DNA of 64,000 nt from Lachnoclostridium sp. UBA1175 (GTDB taxonomy: Bacteria; Bacillota; Clostridia; Lachnospirales; Lachnospiraceae). Position 1 is the first letter of the stretch. Every line of letters starts with the position of its first letter. Shown in pieces: positions 14,835 to 23,590 of this stretch. A model generated the notes under the pieces. That model searched no databases, was not told the DNA's origin, and saw nothing but the letters and a program-made list of their open reading frames with translations. A program made the translations under genes and the position numbers. The DNA is taken from positions 59,228 to 123,227 of the forward strand of contig DBYX01000014.1 in NCBI GenBank assembly GCA_002311665.1, read 5' to 3'.

Positions 14835-15787
14835 CAAACAATTCACTGATCAAAGCCGTTGAGTCAGCGGCATCCGTCGGTATTACGGGACACATTCACC
14901 CGGACGGCGATTGCGTTGGCTCATGTATGGCACTTTATCGTTATATCCGCAAGGTTTATCCGGAGAAGCCCGTTAAGGTGTTTCTCGAGCAGCCTGCAGA
15001 CAACTTAAGTGTAGCCGAAGGACTCAATGAGATCGAATCGGATTTTACGAAACCTGCTGAGGCATATGAGTTGTTCGTTGTACTTGACTGCAGCAGCGAG
15101 GACCGTTTTGAGCCCTCAGGAGAGCTTGTTTCGCTTGCAAAGAACGTCTATGTAGTAGACCATCATATGACCAATACGCATTTTGCGAGCGAGGGCGTCA
15201 TCTCTCCGGATGCAAGCTCCACATGCGAGGTGCTTTACGACCTCCTCGAGGAGGACAAGATTGACCGGGATATCGCAACCTGGCTCTATCTCGGCATCGT
15301 GCATGACACGGGAGTGTTCCGGTTCCCTGCGTGCACGGAGCACACGATGAACATCGCCGGGCACCTTCTCACCAAGGGCGTGAACGCACAGCAGTTGATC
15401 GATGATTCGTTCTACCGCAAATCCTATGCGCAGAACCGTCTGATCGGGGATGCGGTCGCTCGCTCGGAGCTTCTGCTCGACGGAAAAATGATATACACGA
15501 TCGTGACCAAGGCGGATATGGACCGCTTCGGCGTCGGCACCAAGGAGACGGAGGGTCTGATCGACCAGCTTCGCCTCACACGCGGTATCGAGGTAGCATT
15601 GTTTGCACGTCAGGACGCGGAGGACACATACAAGATCAGTATGCGCGCCATCAGCAAGGTCAACGTCGCGTCTATCTGCGCATCCTTCGGAGGCGGCGGT
15701 CATATGTTTGCGGCAGGCTGCACCGTGAAGGGCGATCTAAGCGACGCGATCACACAGATTTCGGCGATGGTAATGCTGCAGTTGTAA
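14831..15787 (+). CDS. nrnA: DHH-family nanoRNase/pAp phosphatase NrnA
   Basis: 318 residues with both domains of the DHH/DHHA1 phosphoesterase family. HPDGDCVGS supplies the first metal-binding Asp residues, VVLDCSSEDR the next, VVDHHMTN is the DHH motif, and GGGGHMFAAG is the C-terminal substrate-binding loop. NrnA degrades two- to five-base RNA fragments and 3'-phosphoadenosine 5'-phosphate. Following rbfA and preceding truB is the common Firmicutes order. It starts inside the rbfA stop codon region and ends 38 bases before the next gene. Confidence 0.93.
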   Translation: MTNNSLIKAVESAASVGITGHIHPDGDCVGSCMALYRYIRKVYPEKPVKVFLEQPADNLSVAEGLNEIESDFTKPAEAYELFVVLDCSSEDRFEPSGELVSLAKNVYVVDHHMTNTHFASEGVISPDASSTCEVLYDLLEEDKIDRDIATWLYLGIVHDTGVFRFPACTEHTMNIAGHLLTKGVNAQQLIDDSFYRKSYAQNRLIGDAVARSELLLDGKMIYTIVTKADMDRFGVGTKETEGLIDQLRLTRGIEVALFARQDAEDTYKISMRAISKVNVASICASFGGGGHMFAAGCTVKGDLSDAITQISAMVMLQL

Positions 15788-15825
15788 TAGTTCGGAAATA
15801 CATTCGGTTACGGTGAAACAGGAAA

Positions 15826-17652
15826 ATGAACGGTATCATTGTGATCAACAAGGAACGGGGATATTCTTCATTCGACGTGATCGCGGTTCTCCGCGGCGTG
15901 CTCGGGATGAAGAAACTCGGGCACACCGGCACGCTCGATCCGGAGGCGGAGGGCGTTCTCCCGGTGTGTCTTGGTTTTGCTACCAAAATCTGCGATCACC
16001 TGATGGCCCAGAAGAAGGAATATATCGCCAACGGAAAGCTCGGCATCACAACCGACACGCAGGATATATTCGGCACCGTGCTCAGCGAGAGACCTTTTGC
16101 GGTTGACGAGCAGACCTTCCGCGAAGCGCTTGCCGGTTTTGTCGGAGAGATCGAGCAGCTTACGCCGATGTACTCCGCACGCAAGATCGACGGAGTGAAA
16201 CTGGTCGACCTGGCGAGAAAGGGCATCACGATCGAACGTTCAACAAAGCGAGTACGAGTGTTCGAGGCAGAACTTCTTTCTTTCGATGAGAAGACGGGAG
16301 AATACTCCATACGCATCCTTTGTCAAAAGGGCACATATATTCGCACAATCTGCAACGATCTTGGGGAAAAGCTCGGCTGCGGCTCCTGTATGACTAAGCT
16401 TGTCCGCACAAAGACCGGACGATGTACAATTGAAAACAGTTACACGATTGACGAACTTCGACGACTTCGCGCGGAAGGCAGAATTACAGAGGCGATCGTG
16501 CCGATCGACGCATTCTACCTGGGATGCAAGCCGTTTGAACTTGATCCGGCACAGTTGAAAAGCATACGAAACGGAAATTTCCTGGAACCTGAGTGGCTGA
16601 CAGCTTGCGAAGAGCCGGTCCCGGAAGAGTTCCGTTACATCTATGAACCACTCGCGGGAGTGGAGGAGGACCGCTGCATCCGCGTTTATGCGGAGGGCGA
16701 ATTTTACGCGGTATACAGAAGAAAAGGACGCACTTACCGACCTCTTCAGATGTATCACGAGGTCGACAATGACCGCAATTATGCGCTGAAGCAGGCAGCC
16801 GCAGAGGGCTGTTGCATAAGCGTCGGCAAATTCGACGGGCTTCACATCGGTCACCGCAGTCTGATCGAAGAGATGCGAAGAAGCGGTCTTCCGTGCACCT
16901 TGCTTTCGGTCGCCGCACACCCCGACGGTCTCGGTATCTACACCGAGAAAGAGAGCCGTTCACTCGCAGAAACGCTGGGTGTCGAACGCTTTGAGATCTG
17001 GCCGCTCGATGCGAAGAACCGCAATATGTTGCCGCGCGAGTTCGTTGAGAACATATTGATACAGAAGTACCACGCAAAGAAGATCATCGTGGGAGAGGAT
17101 TTCCGGTTCGGACGGGACAGAAGCGGCGATGCGAAAATGCTCGCTGAGATTGCGGGTGATAACGGTATAGAGTGTGAGATCTGCCCGATCGTGTCGAACG
17201 AAGGAATTTCCGTGTCCAGCTCAGAGATACGCTCTCTGATTGCGGAGGGAGCCGTTGACCGGGCTGCAGAGTTGCTCGGAGAGCCATATTTTACGGAGGG
17301 GATCATCGCCAGGGGAAAGCAGATCGGACGCACGATCGGCTTTCCTACGATTAATCTTACTCCCTCGGAAGGCAAATTGTATCCGCCGTTCGGCGTGTAT
17401 CGCACGGAGACTCTGATCCGCGGCAAAAAATTCCCTTCGGTCACCAACATCGGCGACAATCCGACGGTTAAGGACGGTCTTGAACACGCGATCACCGTGG
17501 AGACACACATCATCGGCTTCTCGGGCGATGTGTATGGTGAGTTCGCGCGTGTAACATTTCTCGCAAGACTTCGCGGACAGATGCATTTCGCGTCGCTCGA
17601 GGAGCTCAAGGCACAGCTCGCGGAGGATGTGAGAGCGGCAACCTGCGAGTGA
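15826..17652 (+). CDS. truB-ribF: fused TruB pseudouridine synthase and RibF flavokinase/FAD synthetase
   Basis: One 608-residue frame without stop or frameshift. Residues 1 to about 300 are TruB, which makes pseudouridine 55 in the tRNA T-loop: INKERGYSSFDV, catalytic Asp38 in GHTGTLDPEAEGVLP, TPMYSARKIDGVKLVDLAR and GTYIRTICNDLG. Residues from about 325 are RibF, which turns riboflavin into FMN and FAD: SVGKFDGLHIGHRSLI (from Ser332), SSSEIR for the adenylyltransferase, then RTIGFPTINL (near 500), GVYR and the C-terminal GDVYGEFARVTFLARLR of the flavokinase. In most Firmicutes truB and ribF are adjacent separate genes; here the stop and start between them are gone. Both halves keep their key residues, so the protein is probably bifunctional. 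Confidence 0.92.
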   Translation: MNGIIVINKERGYSSFDVIAVLRGVLGMKKLGHTGTLDPEAEGVLPVCLGFATKICDHLMAQKKEYIANGKLGITTDTQDIFGTVLSERPFAVDEQTFREALAGFVGEIEQLTPMYSARKIDGVKLVDLARKGITIERSTKRVRVFEAELLSFDEKTGEYSIRILCQKGTYIRTICNDLGEKLGCGSCMTKLVRTKTGRCTIENSYTIDELRRLRAEGRITEAIVPIDAFYLGCKPFELDPAQLKSIRNGNFLEPEWLTACEEPVPEEFRYIYEPLAGVEEDRCIRVYAEGEFYAVYRRKGRTYRPLQMYHEVDNDRNYALKQAAAEGCCISVGKFDGLHIGHRSLIEEMRRSGLPCTLLSVAAHPDGLGIYTEKESRSLAETLGVERFEIWPLDAKNRNMLPREFVENILIQKYHAKKIIVGEDFRFGRDRSGDAKMLAEIAGDNGIECEICPIVSNEGISVSSSEIRSLIAEGAVDRAAELLGEPYFTEGIIARGKQIGRTIGFPTINLTPSEGKLYPPFGVYRTETLIRGKKFPSVTNIGDNPTVKDGLEHAITVETHIIGFSGDVYGEFARVTFLARLRGQMHFASLEELKAQLAEDVRAATCE

Positions 17653-17710
17653 TTACGCAAATATGCCTATTTTGCGCGGAAAATGTGTTGTTTTTCGTAT
17701 AAAAAAGCAG

Positions 17711-17739
17711 TTTACAAGTCGAATTAACTGTGTTATAGT
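17711..17739 (+). promoter_or_regulatory. rpsO promoter
   Basis: TTTACA (17711-17716), 17-base spacer, TATAGT (17734-17739), immediately before the rpsO leader. Confidence 0.85.
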
Positions 17740-17749
17740 ATCGAAGTCA

Positions 17750-17815
17750 GCCGGATCCCAGTCAACGGATTCTCCAACCCTGGCCTGGATCTTGGCGGTT
17801 ACTAATTACCAAAGG
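17750..17815 (+). promoter_or_regulatory. structured rpsO leader, possible S15 autoregulatory site
   Basis: GATCC at 17754-17758 can pair with GGATC at 17787-17791, extended by CAG/CTG, and encloses a second small pairing. It ends just before AAAGGAGG (17811-17818). S15 often represses its own mRNA through such leaders; which S15 leader class this would be is not clear from sequence alone. Confidence 0.45.
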
Positions 17816-17826
17816 AGGCAAAACCA

Positions 17827-18093
17827 ATGATCACGAAGGAAAAGAAAGCAGCGATCATCGCAGAGTACGGCAAGACGCCGTCCGACACCGGATCGCCTGA
17901 AGTTCAGATCGCAATTCTCACCGAGAGAATCGCTGAACTCACCGAGCATCTTAAGAACAACAAGCAGGATAACCATTCCCGCCGCGGTCTTTACATGATG
18001 GTCGGTCAGAGAAGAGGTCTGCTTGATTACCTTAAGAACAAGGATATCAATGCTTACCGTGCACTGATCGAGAAGCTCGGCATTCGTAAGTAA
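17827..18093 (+). CDS. rpsO: 30S ribosomal protein S15
   Basis: 88 residues, the standard length. S15 binds the central domain of 16S rRNA early in assembly. The conserved TPSDTGSPEVQIAILTERI, the KKDxHSRRGL-like NKQDNHSRRGLYMMVGQRR and the YLKNKDINAYRALIEKLGIR ending are all present. A very strong ribosome site (AAAGGAGG) precedes it. It is a monocistronic unit by appearance: promoter before, terminator directly after. Confidence 0.97.
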   Translation: MITKEKKAAIIAEYGKTPSDTGSPEVQIAILTERIAELTEHLKNNKQDNHSRRGLYMMVGQRRGLLDYLKNKDINAYRALIEKLGIRK

Positions 18094-18103
18094 TTCGTAC
18101 GTG

Positions 18104-18133
18104 AGAGCTGTCGTTTATGCGACAGCTCTTTTT
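18104..18133 (+). terminator. rho-independent terminator after rpsO
   Basis: AGAGCTGTCG (18104-18113) and CGACAGCTCT (18120-18129) form a 10-bp stem with a 6-base loop, followed by a run of five T. Confidence 0.92.
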
Positions 18134-18151
18134 ACGGAAAAATCAAACATA

Positions 18152-18251
18152 AGCAGAGTAAGAGCGGAAGCGTCAAGTGTCCGGGGGACGGGGAGTTGCC
18201 CCTGGGACGAAAAGCCAAAGGCTTGCGGTTTCCGTTCTGCATCCCGCTGCT
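18152..18251 (+). ncRNA. THF (tetrahydrofolate) riboswitch aptamer
   Basis: The sequence follows the THF-I riboswitch consensus: GAGTA then GCGTCAAGTGT, GGGACGAA, a small hairpin GCC-AAAG-GC and TGCATCCCGCT. Pairings seen are P1 AGCAG/CTGCT (18152-18156 with 18247-18251), P2 AGAGCGGAA/TTCCGTTCT (18161-18169 with 18230-18238), and a GTCC...GGGAC arm between them. It stands directly before folT, the known partner of this RNA class in Firmicutes. Confidence 0.92.
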
Positions 18252-18263
18252 ACCTTAAGGAAC

Positions 18264-18306
18264 CCTCCTTTTCGTAGCTTTACACGGGACGAAAGGAGGA
18301 TTTTTT
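18264..18306 (+). promoter_or_regulatory. riboswitch expression platform over the folT ribosome site
   Basis: CCTCCTTTTCGT (18264-18275) pairs, with one bulged T, to ACGAAAGGAGG (18289-18299). The right arm is the Shine-Dalgarno sequence of folT and is followed within two bases by six T. The hairpin can therefore both hide the ribosome site and act as a terminator. Confidence 0.85.
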
Positions 18307-18909
18307 ATGATTGAAAGGCAAAAAGATTCCGGCGTATATGTTCGCATGATATGCTTTATGGGTATCATGACCGCGCTTCAGTTCGTGACGGAGTATTTGC
18401 TGTCCTTCACGATCGCGGAAAAGTACCGTATCTCCGTTACCTTCCTGATCCGGGCGATCACCGGCTACTGCATCGGATGGCTCGGCGGAGTGGTTTCGGC
18501 GATCACCGATGTTCTCGGTGGCTTTATCCTGTACGGCGGCTCCATGAACCCCGGCATCACGCTCACAAGATTTCTGCAGGGAATCACGGTCGGTCTGATC
18601 CTTTACCGCAAGCACAAGACCTGGCGCATCGTGACGGCTTCCGTGATCGACAATATCGTGCTGAGCCTCGGCCTCAACACCTATTTTATCTTTTACTATT
18701 ACGGAACTCCGTATACATATGCGACCGTTATGCCCCGCGTGGTGATCGCGACAGCGAGCCTTGTCATTGAGATTGCGGTCCTTCTGTCACTGCTTCCGAG
18801 GATTCTTCCCGTCGTAAACAAGTATATGTACAAGGGCCTCTGGACGGTGCCTGTAAAACCGTCCGACACAACCGGACAGATTGAAAACGGATCGGTATCG
18901 CAAGAATAG
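18307..18909 (+). CDS. folT: folate ECF transporter S component FolT
   Basis: 200 residues, about six hydrophobic segments, the size and pattern of an ECF S component. RISVTFLIRAITGYCIGWLGG and the YGGSMNPGITLTRFLQGITVGLI region match the FolT/PanT family, with Arg and Asn/Pro motifs in the loops. FolT binds reduced folate and delivers it to the shared EcfA-A'-T module, which is not in this window. The folate specificity is supported by the THF riboswitch directly upstream and the folC genes downstream. The ribosome site GGAGG (18295-18299) is part of the riboswitch switch helix. Confidence 0.9.
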   Translation: MIERQKDSGVYVRMICFMGIMTALQFVTEYLLSFTIAEKYRISVTFLIRAITGYCIGWLGGVVSAITDVLGGFILYGGSMNPGITLTRFLQGITVGLILYRKHKTWRIVTASVIDNIVLSLGLNTYFIFYYYGTPYTYATVMPRVVIATASLVIEIAVLLSLLPRILPVVNKYMYKGLWTVPVKPSDTTGQIENGSVSQE

Positions 18910-18994
18910 GTTGAAATCATCTGACAAATGATATAAACTTAGAGAAGAGAGAGAAAACGGCTGAATCGACGCCGCGTAATGTCAGAGGTATATA

Positions 18995-20257
18995 ATGAGA
19001 TTTACCGATGCTGTACGATTCATTAGAAATGAAGAAACAAACAAGTCAAAACCGGGCCTGGATCGGGTCAACTACTGCCTCGGATTGCTGAAGCATCCCG
19101 AGGCTTCTCAGCGTATCATACATGTTGTCGGCACGAACGGCAAAGGCTCTACCGCGACAATGATCACGAACATTCTTGTCGCTGCCGGTTACCATGTCGG
19201 CACGATGATCTCGCCGGCGCTTCACGGTGTGACGGACTATTACCGCATCGACGGCAAACCGATCACGACGGCACAGTTCGTCAACAGCGTCGAGACGCTG
19301 AAGTCTGCACTAAGACCCGTTGAAATGAGCACCGAGGCGAAGAAGGATCTCGACCCCACGGAGTTCGAGAGAGCCGTATGTGTCGGCCTCATCCTGTTCA
19401 AGATGGAGAACTGCGATTTTACGGTGCTCGAGGCCGGTATGGGCGGTGTCAACGACGCGACCAATGTCGGTCAGGGCTGCCTTACGGTTGTCACGAAGAT
19501 CGCGCTCGACCATATGCAGTACCTCGGGAACACGCTCGAGGCGATCACGCAGGAGAAGCTCGGTATCGCGAGTCCCGGTGAAAAGATCGTCATGGGCGTC
19601 AACTCGCCGATCGTCACCGACACAGCGATGCAGTGGTGCAAAATGAACCGTCACGAGCTTCATCTCGCGTCCATCGCGGACGACAGCTTCTTTCCCAACG
19701 AGAGAGCGATGATCGCGGATTACCAGAAGGTCAACATTGCAACGGCGCAGAAGGCGGTTGAAGTGCTCTGCGGTTTCAGCTTCGACGGCGCTAGCCTTGC
19801 GATCGACGATTTTGCGATGGAGGCGGGCATACGTTCCGCCAACCTTCCGTATCGTTTCGATGTCCGCAAAAAGGATCCGTATCTGATCTTCGACGGCGGG
19901 CACAATCCCGACTGTATCGACGCTCTGTGCAAGTCACTGAAACAGTTCTCGGGAGATATGAAATACTATATCGTCACGGGAGTTCTCGCGGACAAGGATT
20001 ATCCCGCAATGTACGAGATGCTTCAGCAGTATGCTCTCGGTTTCATCTGCGTGACTCCGCCGAACAACCGTGCGCTTCCCGCGAAAGACCTGTGCGATGC
20101 TCTGCGCAAGTTCGAGAAGCCGGTCGAGGTGGCAGAGACAATGGTCGATGCGGTGGAACGGATCAAAGAACTGCGCAAGAAAGGCTGTCCGGTTCTTGTC
20201 ACCGGATCTCTGTATATGATGCCGGCCATAGTTGCGGCATGGAACAAAACACGATAA
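18995..20257 (+). CDS. folC: folylpolyglutamate synthase/dihydrofolate synthase FolC (copy 1)
   Basis: 420 residues of the Mur ligase-like FolC family. The P-loop is VGTNGKGSTAT near residue 50; other marks are TSPALHG-like MISPALHGVTDYYRI, EAGMGGVNDATNV with metal-binding residues, FDGGHNPDCIDAL in the C-terminal domain and LVTGSLYMMP at the end. It adds glutamate to folates, which traps transported folate in the cell. It shares the FolC landmarks with the next gene but is clearly diverged from it. No strong ribosome site is visible (AGAGG at 18984-18988 is close). Confidence 0.9.
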   Translation: MRFTDAVRFIRNEETNKSKPGLDRVNYCLGLLKHPEASQRIIHVVGTNGKGSTATMITNILVAAGYHVGTMISPALHGVTDYYRIDGKPITTAQFVNSVETLKSALRPVEMSTEAKKDLDPTEFERAVCVGLILFKMENCDFTVLEAGMGGVNDATNVGQGCLTVVTKIALDHMQYLGNTLEAITQEKLGIASPGEKIVMGVNSPIVTDTAMQWCKMNRHELHLASIADDSFFPNERAMIADYQKVNIATAQKAVEVLCGFSFDGASLAIDDFAMEAGIRSANLPYRFDVRKKDPYLIFDGGHNPDCIDALCKSLKQFSGDMKYYIVTGVLADKDYPAMYEMLQQYALGFICVTPPNNRALPAKDLCDALRKFEKPVEVAETMVDAVERIKELRKKGCPVLVTGSLYMMPAIVAAWNKTR

Positions 20258-20265
20258 GATTACAC

Positions 20266-20301
20266 TCGGAAACGCCCTTAGTTGCGGCGTTTCCGATGTT
20301 T
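20266..20301 (+). terminator. hairpin between the two folC genes
   Basis: TCGGAAACGCC (20266-20276) and GGCGTTTCCGA (20286-20296) give a perfect 11-bp stem with a 9-base loop, followed by TGTTTT. It is a weak terminator or attenuator, and may lower expression of the second folC and the cellulase gene. Confidence 0.7.
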
Positions 20302-20314
20302 TAACGGAGGACAT

Positions 20315-21634
20315 ATGACCTACGAGGAAGTCTACAACCGTTTGACAAACACGGATTTCTTCTCCGCCTTCGCGGGGTTATACCGTATGCGGTCGATGTT
20401 AAAGCACTTCGATGATCCGCAGGACACGATCCCGACGGTGCATGTCGCGGGCACGAACGGCAAAGGTTCCGTGTGCGCGATCCTGGATTCCGTGCTTCGT
20501 TGCGCCGGATACCGGGTAGGTCTGTTCACCTCGCCGTTTCTTTACAATTTCCGTGAGAGGATCAAGGTCAACGGCGAGATGATCTCCGAGGACGATCTCG
20601 CACGGATCGGGACATATGTCTACGATTACACGGACAAGCAGTACGCACCGCCGAACCAGTTTGAGCTGCTGACGATCATGGCGCTATTGTATTTCCGCGA
20701 GCAGAAGTGCGACATCATCATCCTCGAGACGGGTCTCGGCGGGACATTTGACCCGACCAATGTGGTCAGCGCGCCGGTCTGCTCGGTCATCACGAACATC
20801 GGACTCGATCACTGCGCGGTGCTCGGCGACACGATTGAGAAGATTGCCGCAGCGAAAGCAGGCATCATCAAGCAGGGCAGAGACGTGTGCGTCTATCCCG
20901 TGTGTCCGCAGGCGGAGACTGTGATCACGCAGTACGCGCTCCGCGCTTCCGCACCGATCCATTTTACGGACAAAGATGAGATCCGGGATCTGCCGCCCAT
21001 CAACGGATTTGAGCATTTTTCGTACCGCGGACAGGAGTTGTGTCTGTCCCTTCGCGGACAGCACCAGCGCTGCAACGCTGCGACCGCCTGGGAAGCGATC
21101 GCGGTGATCAACGAGAACGGTTTCTACATCAGCGACAGGGACATTGAGGACGGAATGCGTTCCGTGCAGTGGCCGGGACGTCTCGAGATCCTTTGTAAAA
21201 TGCCTCTCGTCTATTATGACGGCGGGCACAATCCGCAGTGTGCCTCGGCGATCGCGGACTGGTTCCGCAGCGAAGATTTTGCCGGAAAGAATATCTCGGT
21301 GATCGCCGGGATCGTAAACAACAAGGATTACCGCACGATGCTTTCCACCTACCGCACGTTTGCGGATGAGCTTCGGTTCTATCGTTTTGAAAACCAGCGG
21401 GCGATCGATGAGGCGGAGGAGGAAGCTCTGTGCGAGGAGTTTTCGATGACACGCATCGACAATCTCGCGGATGCTTGTGCGGAATTCATCGCGAAGTCCG
21501 GAAAGAATGAAGTTCTTCTGATCACCGGCTCACTGTACCTTGCGGCGGATGCCAAGGCTGCCGTGGAGGAAGGCATAAGACGGAAAGCGGAAGAGCGTGC
21601 AAACAAAAAGAGGAACAAAGAAAGCCATGAGTAA
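20315..21634 (+). CDS. folC: FolC-family folylpolyglutamate synthase (copy 2)
   Basis: 439 residues from the ATG at 20315, which follows CGGAGG (20306-20311). It has the complete set of FolC motifs: VAGTNGKGSVCAIL, FTSPFLYNFRERI, LETGLGGTFDPTNV, YDGGHNPQCASAI and LLITGSLYLA. The FTSPFL-Y-RERI-NG block fits classic bifunctional FolC better than copy 1 does. One of the two copies could prefer dihydropteroate or a different polyglutamate length; sequence alone does not decide. The last eight bases overlap the start of the cellulase gene. Confidence 0.9.
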   Translation: MTYEEVYNRLTNTDFFSAFAGLYRMRSMLKHFDDPQDTIPTVHVAGTNGKGSVCAILDSVLRCAGYRVGLFTSPFLYNFRERIKVNGEMISEDDLARIGTYVYDYTDKQYAPPNQFELLTIMALLYFREQKCDIIILETGLGGTFDPTNVVSAPVCSVITNIGLDHCAVLGDTIEKIAAAKAGIIKQGRDVCVYPVCPQAETVITQYALRASAPIHFTDKDEIRDLPPINGFEHFSYRGQELCLSLRGQHQRCNAATAWEAIAVINENGFYISDRDIEDGMRSVQWPGRLEILCKMPLVYYDGGHNPQCASAIADWFRSEDFAGKNISVIAGIVNNKDYRTMLSTYRTFADELRFYRFENQRAIDEAEEEALCEEFSMTRIDNLADACAEFIAKSGKNEVLLITGSLYLAADAKAAVEEGIRRKAEERANKKRNKESHE

Positions 21635-23549
21635 AGAAAACACAAGCGCAAAGAAGAATACCGAAGGAAAGAAGCAATCCGGAAATAGGAGTACCTTGAT
21701 CCTTCTCTCGGCTCTGATCACTATGGCGATCATTGCGATCATTCTCGGCATTCTTCTCTGGAAGACGACACAGAAAAACAACCGTAATGAAGATGCCGTA
21801 CCGACGACAACTCCCGCGGCCTCCGAAAGCCCGGAAGCAACCGGAACTCCCGAAGGCACATTGAGTCCCACCGATGCCGCCAAGAAAAACGGAGATACCA
21901 CGCCTTCGGCAACACCTACGACAGCGGAAAATGTGCCCACAACGGCACCGACCGGCGAGGTGACGCAGTCTCCTTCGATTTCGCCCGAAGTAACGCCTTC
22001 GGTGACGGAACCGTTGCCTATCTCCGTGACACCGACACCCGGCATTGATGTCACGCCTACAGTGACACCGAACGTGACAAACGCGCCGGATGTTTCCGTG
22101 ACACCCTCGGTAACTCCGGCTACCCCGACGACGGCACCGACCGTGACACCGACGACCGCGCCGGCTACACCTACCGTAACCCCTACGGCAGCACCCACGC
22201 CCAAGGTGTCCGGCAAGACACCTGTCGCCGATCACGGACGTCTCACCGTTAAGGGGACGAAGATTGTCGACAAGAACGGAAAGGAATACCAGCTCAAGGG
22301 CGTCAGTACGCACGGTCTTCAGTGGTTCCCGCAGTTCGTCTGCAAGGAGACCTTCAAATGCATCCGCGACGAATGGGGTGCCAATGCGGTGCGCCTCGCG
22401 ATGTACACCGACGAAGGCGGTTACTGTGACGGAGCTGACAAAACAGCACTCAAGAAGCTAGTCAAAGACGGTGTGAATTATGCGACGGAGCTCGGTCTCT
22501 ATGTCATCATCGACTGGCACATCCTTCACGACTATGACCCGAACATGAACAAGGCGGAGGCCGTCAAGTTCTTCGACGAGATGTCGAAGGAGTTCAAGGG
22601 CTACGAAAACGTATTTTATGAGATCTGCAACGAGCCGAACGGCGGTATCGGCTGGTCAAGCGTAAAATCTTACGCGCAGGAAGTGATCAAGGTCATCCGC
22701 AACAACGATCCGAAGGGCATCATCATCGTCGGTACACCAACCTGGTCCCAGGATGTCGACCTCGCGGCCAAGGATCCGATCAAGGGTTACGACAATATTA
22801 TGTACGCGCTTCATTTCTACGCGGGAACCCACAAGGACAACATCCGCAGCAAAATGAAGACCGCCATCGAGGCCGGTCTGCCCGTGATCGTCACCGAGTA
22901 CGGTATCTGCGACGCATCCGGCAACGGTGCCTGCAACGAGACCGAGGCCAACAAATGGGTTGCGTTTATGGACAACTACAAGGTCAGTTACCTGATCTGG
23001 AACCTCGCGAACAAAAACGAGTCCTCCTCACTGATCAAGCAGAACTGCAAGAAGCTTTCCGGCTTTACCGAGGCGGATCTGAACCAGGAGGGCCGCTGGC
23101 TTGTGAAAATGCTCGGCGGACAGCTCCCGAAGATGACGGACGAGGAGATCAAGAAGCTGGAGGACGACGCCGGCGGAAGCGGCGGCGGAGATGTGGCCGT
23201 TCCCGACAGTATCGAAAAAACGGTCAAATCCGGCAACGTGATGGTGACACTGTACACCTCGAACACATGGAACGAGACGAACTACAAGTGCTACCAGTTC
23301 GGTCTGTCCATCGAAAACTCGGGTTCCAAAGCCGTCAGGGACTGGACCGTGAAGGTAACGTTCAACGCGGATGTGAAGAGCGACAATTTCTGGTGTTGCG
23401 GATTTTCCGCGAAAGGCAAGGTGATGACGCTCACACCCGCGGATTTCAACAAAACGATCGGAGCGGGGTCTATGACCTCGGACATCGGACTGATCGTACA
23501 GTCCAAGTCGCTTTTGAAGATCGAGTCCATCGAATTCATCGCAAATTAA
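21627..23549 (+). CDS. GH5 endoglucanase with membrane anchor, Thr/Pro linker and C-terminal CBM-like domain
   Basis: 640 residues from the ATG at 21627. Residues 24-45 form a hydrophobic signal-anchor after a basic tail, residues 55-193 are a Thr/Pro/Ser linker with repeated TPTVTP units, and residues 200-510 form a GH5 catalytic domain. The acid/base is Glu336 (EICNEPNG) and the nucleophile Glu424 (VTEYGI); VRLAMY, DWHILHDYDPN and ALHFYAGTH are typical of subfamily 2 cellulases. Residues 530-640 are Trp/Tyr-bearing beta sandwich sequence (NSGSKAVRDWTVKVTF) like a cellulose-binding module. It should cut beta-1,4-glucan outside the cell. No signal-peptidase site is clear, so it may stay membrane-bound. 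It overlaps folC copy 2. Confidence 0.88.
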   Translation: MSKENTSAKKNTEGKKQSGNRSTLILLSALITMAIIAIILGILLWKTTQKNNRNEDAVPTTTPAASESPEATGTPEGTLSPTDAAKKNGDTTPSATPTTAENVPTTAPTGEVTQSPSISPEVTPSVTEPLPISVTPTPGIDVTPTVTPNVTNAPDVSVTPSVTPATPTTAPTVTPTTAPATPTVTPTAAPTPKVSGKTPVADHGRLTVKGTKIVDKNGKEYQLKGVSTHGLQWFPQFVCKETFKCIRDEWGANAVRLAMYTDEGGYCDGADKTALKKLVKDGVNYATELGLYVIIDWHILHDYDPNMNKAEAVKFFDEMSKEFKGYENVFYEICNEPNGGIGWSSVKSYAQEVIKVIRNNDPKGIIIVGTPTWSQDVDLAAKDPIKGYDNIMYALHFYAGTHKDNIRSKMKTAIEAGLPVIVTEYGICDASGNGACNETEANKWVAFMDNYKVSYLIWNLANKNESSSLIKQNCKKLSGFTEADLNQEGRWLVKMLGGQLPKMTDEEIKKLEDDAGGSGGGDVAVPDSIEKTVKSGNVMVTLYTSNTWNETNYKCYQFGLSIENSGSKAVRDWTVKVTFNADVKSDNFWCCGFSAKGKVMTLTPADFNKTIGAGSMTSDIGLIVQSKSLLKIESIEFIAN

Positions 23550-23590
23550 TGCGTATATACAGCATAAAACCGATGTAAAACAGACATATT

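Noticed and set aside
22020..22210. DNA repeat at the GH5 linker
   Set aside because: It encodes TPTVTP-type units of a normal extracellular linker, with variable codons; not a mobile or regulatory repeat.
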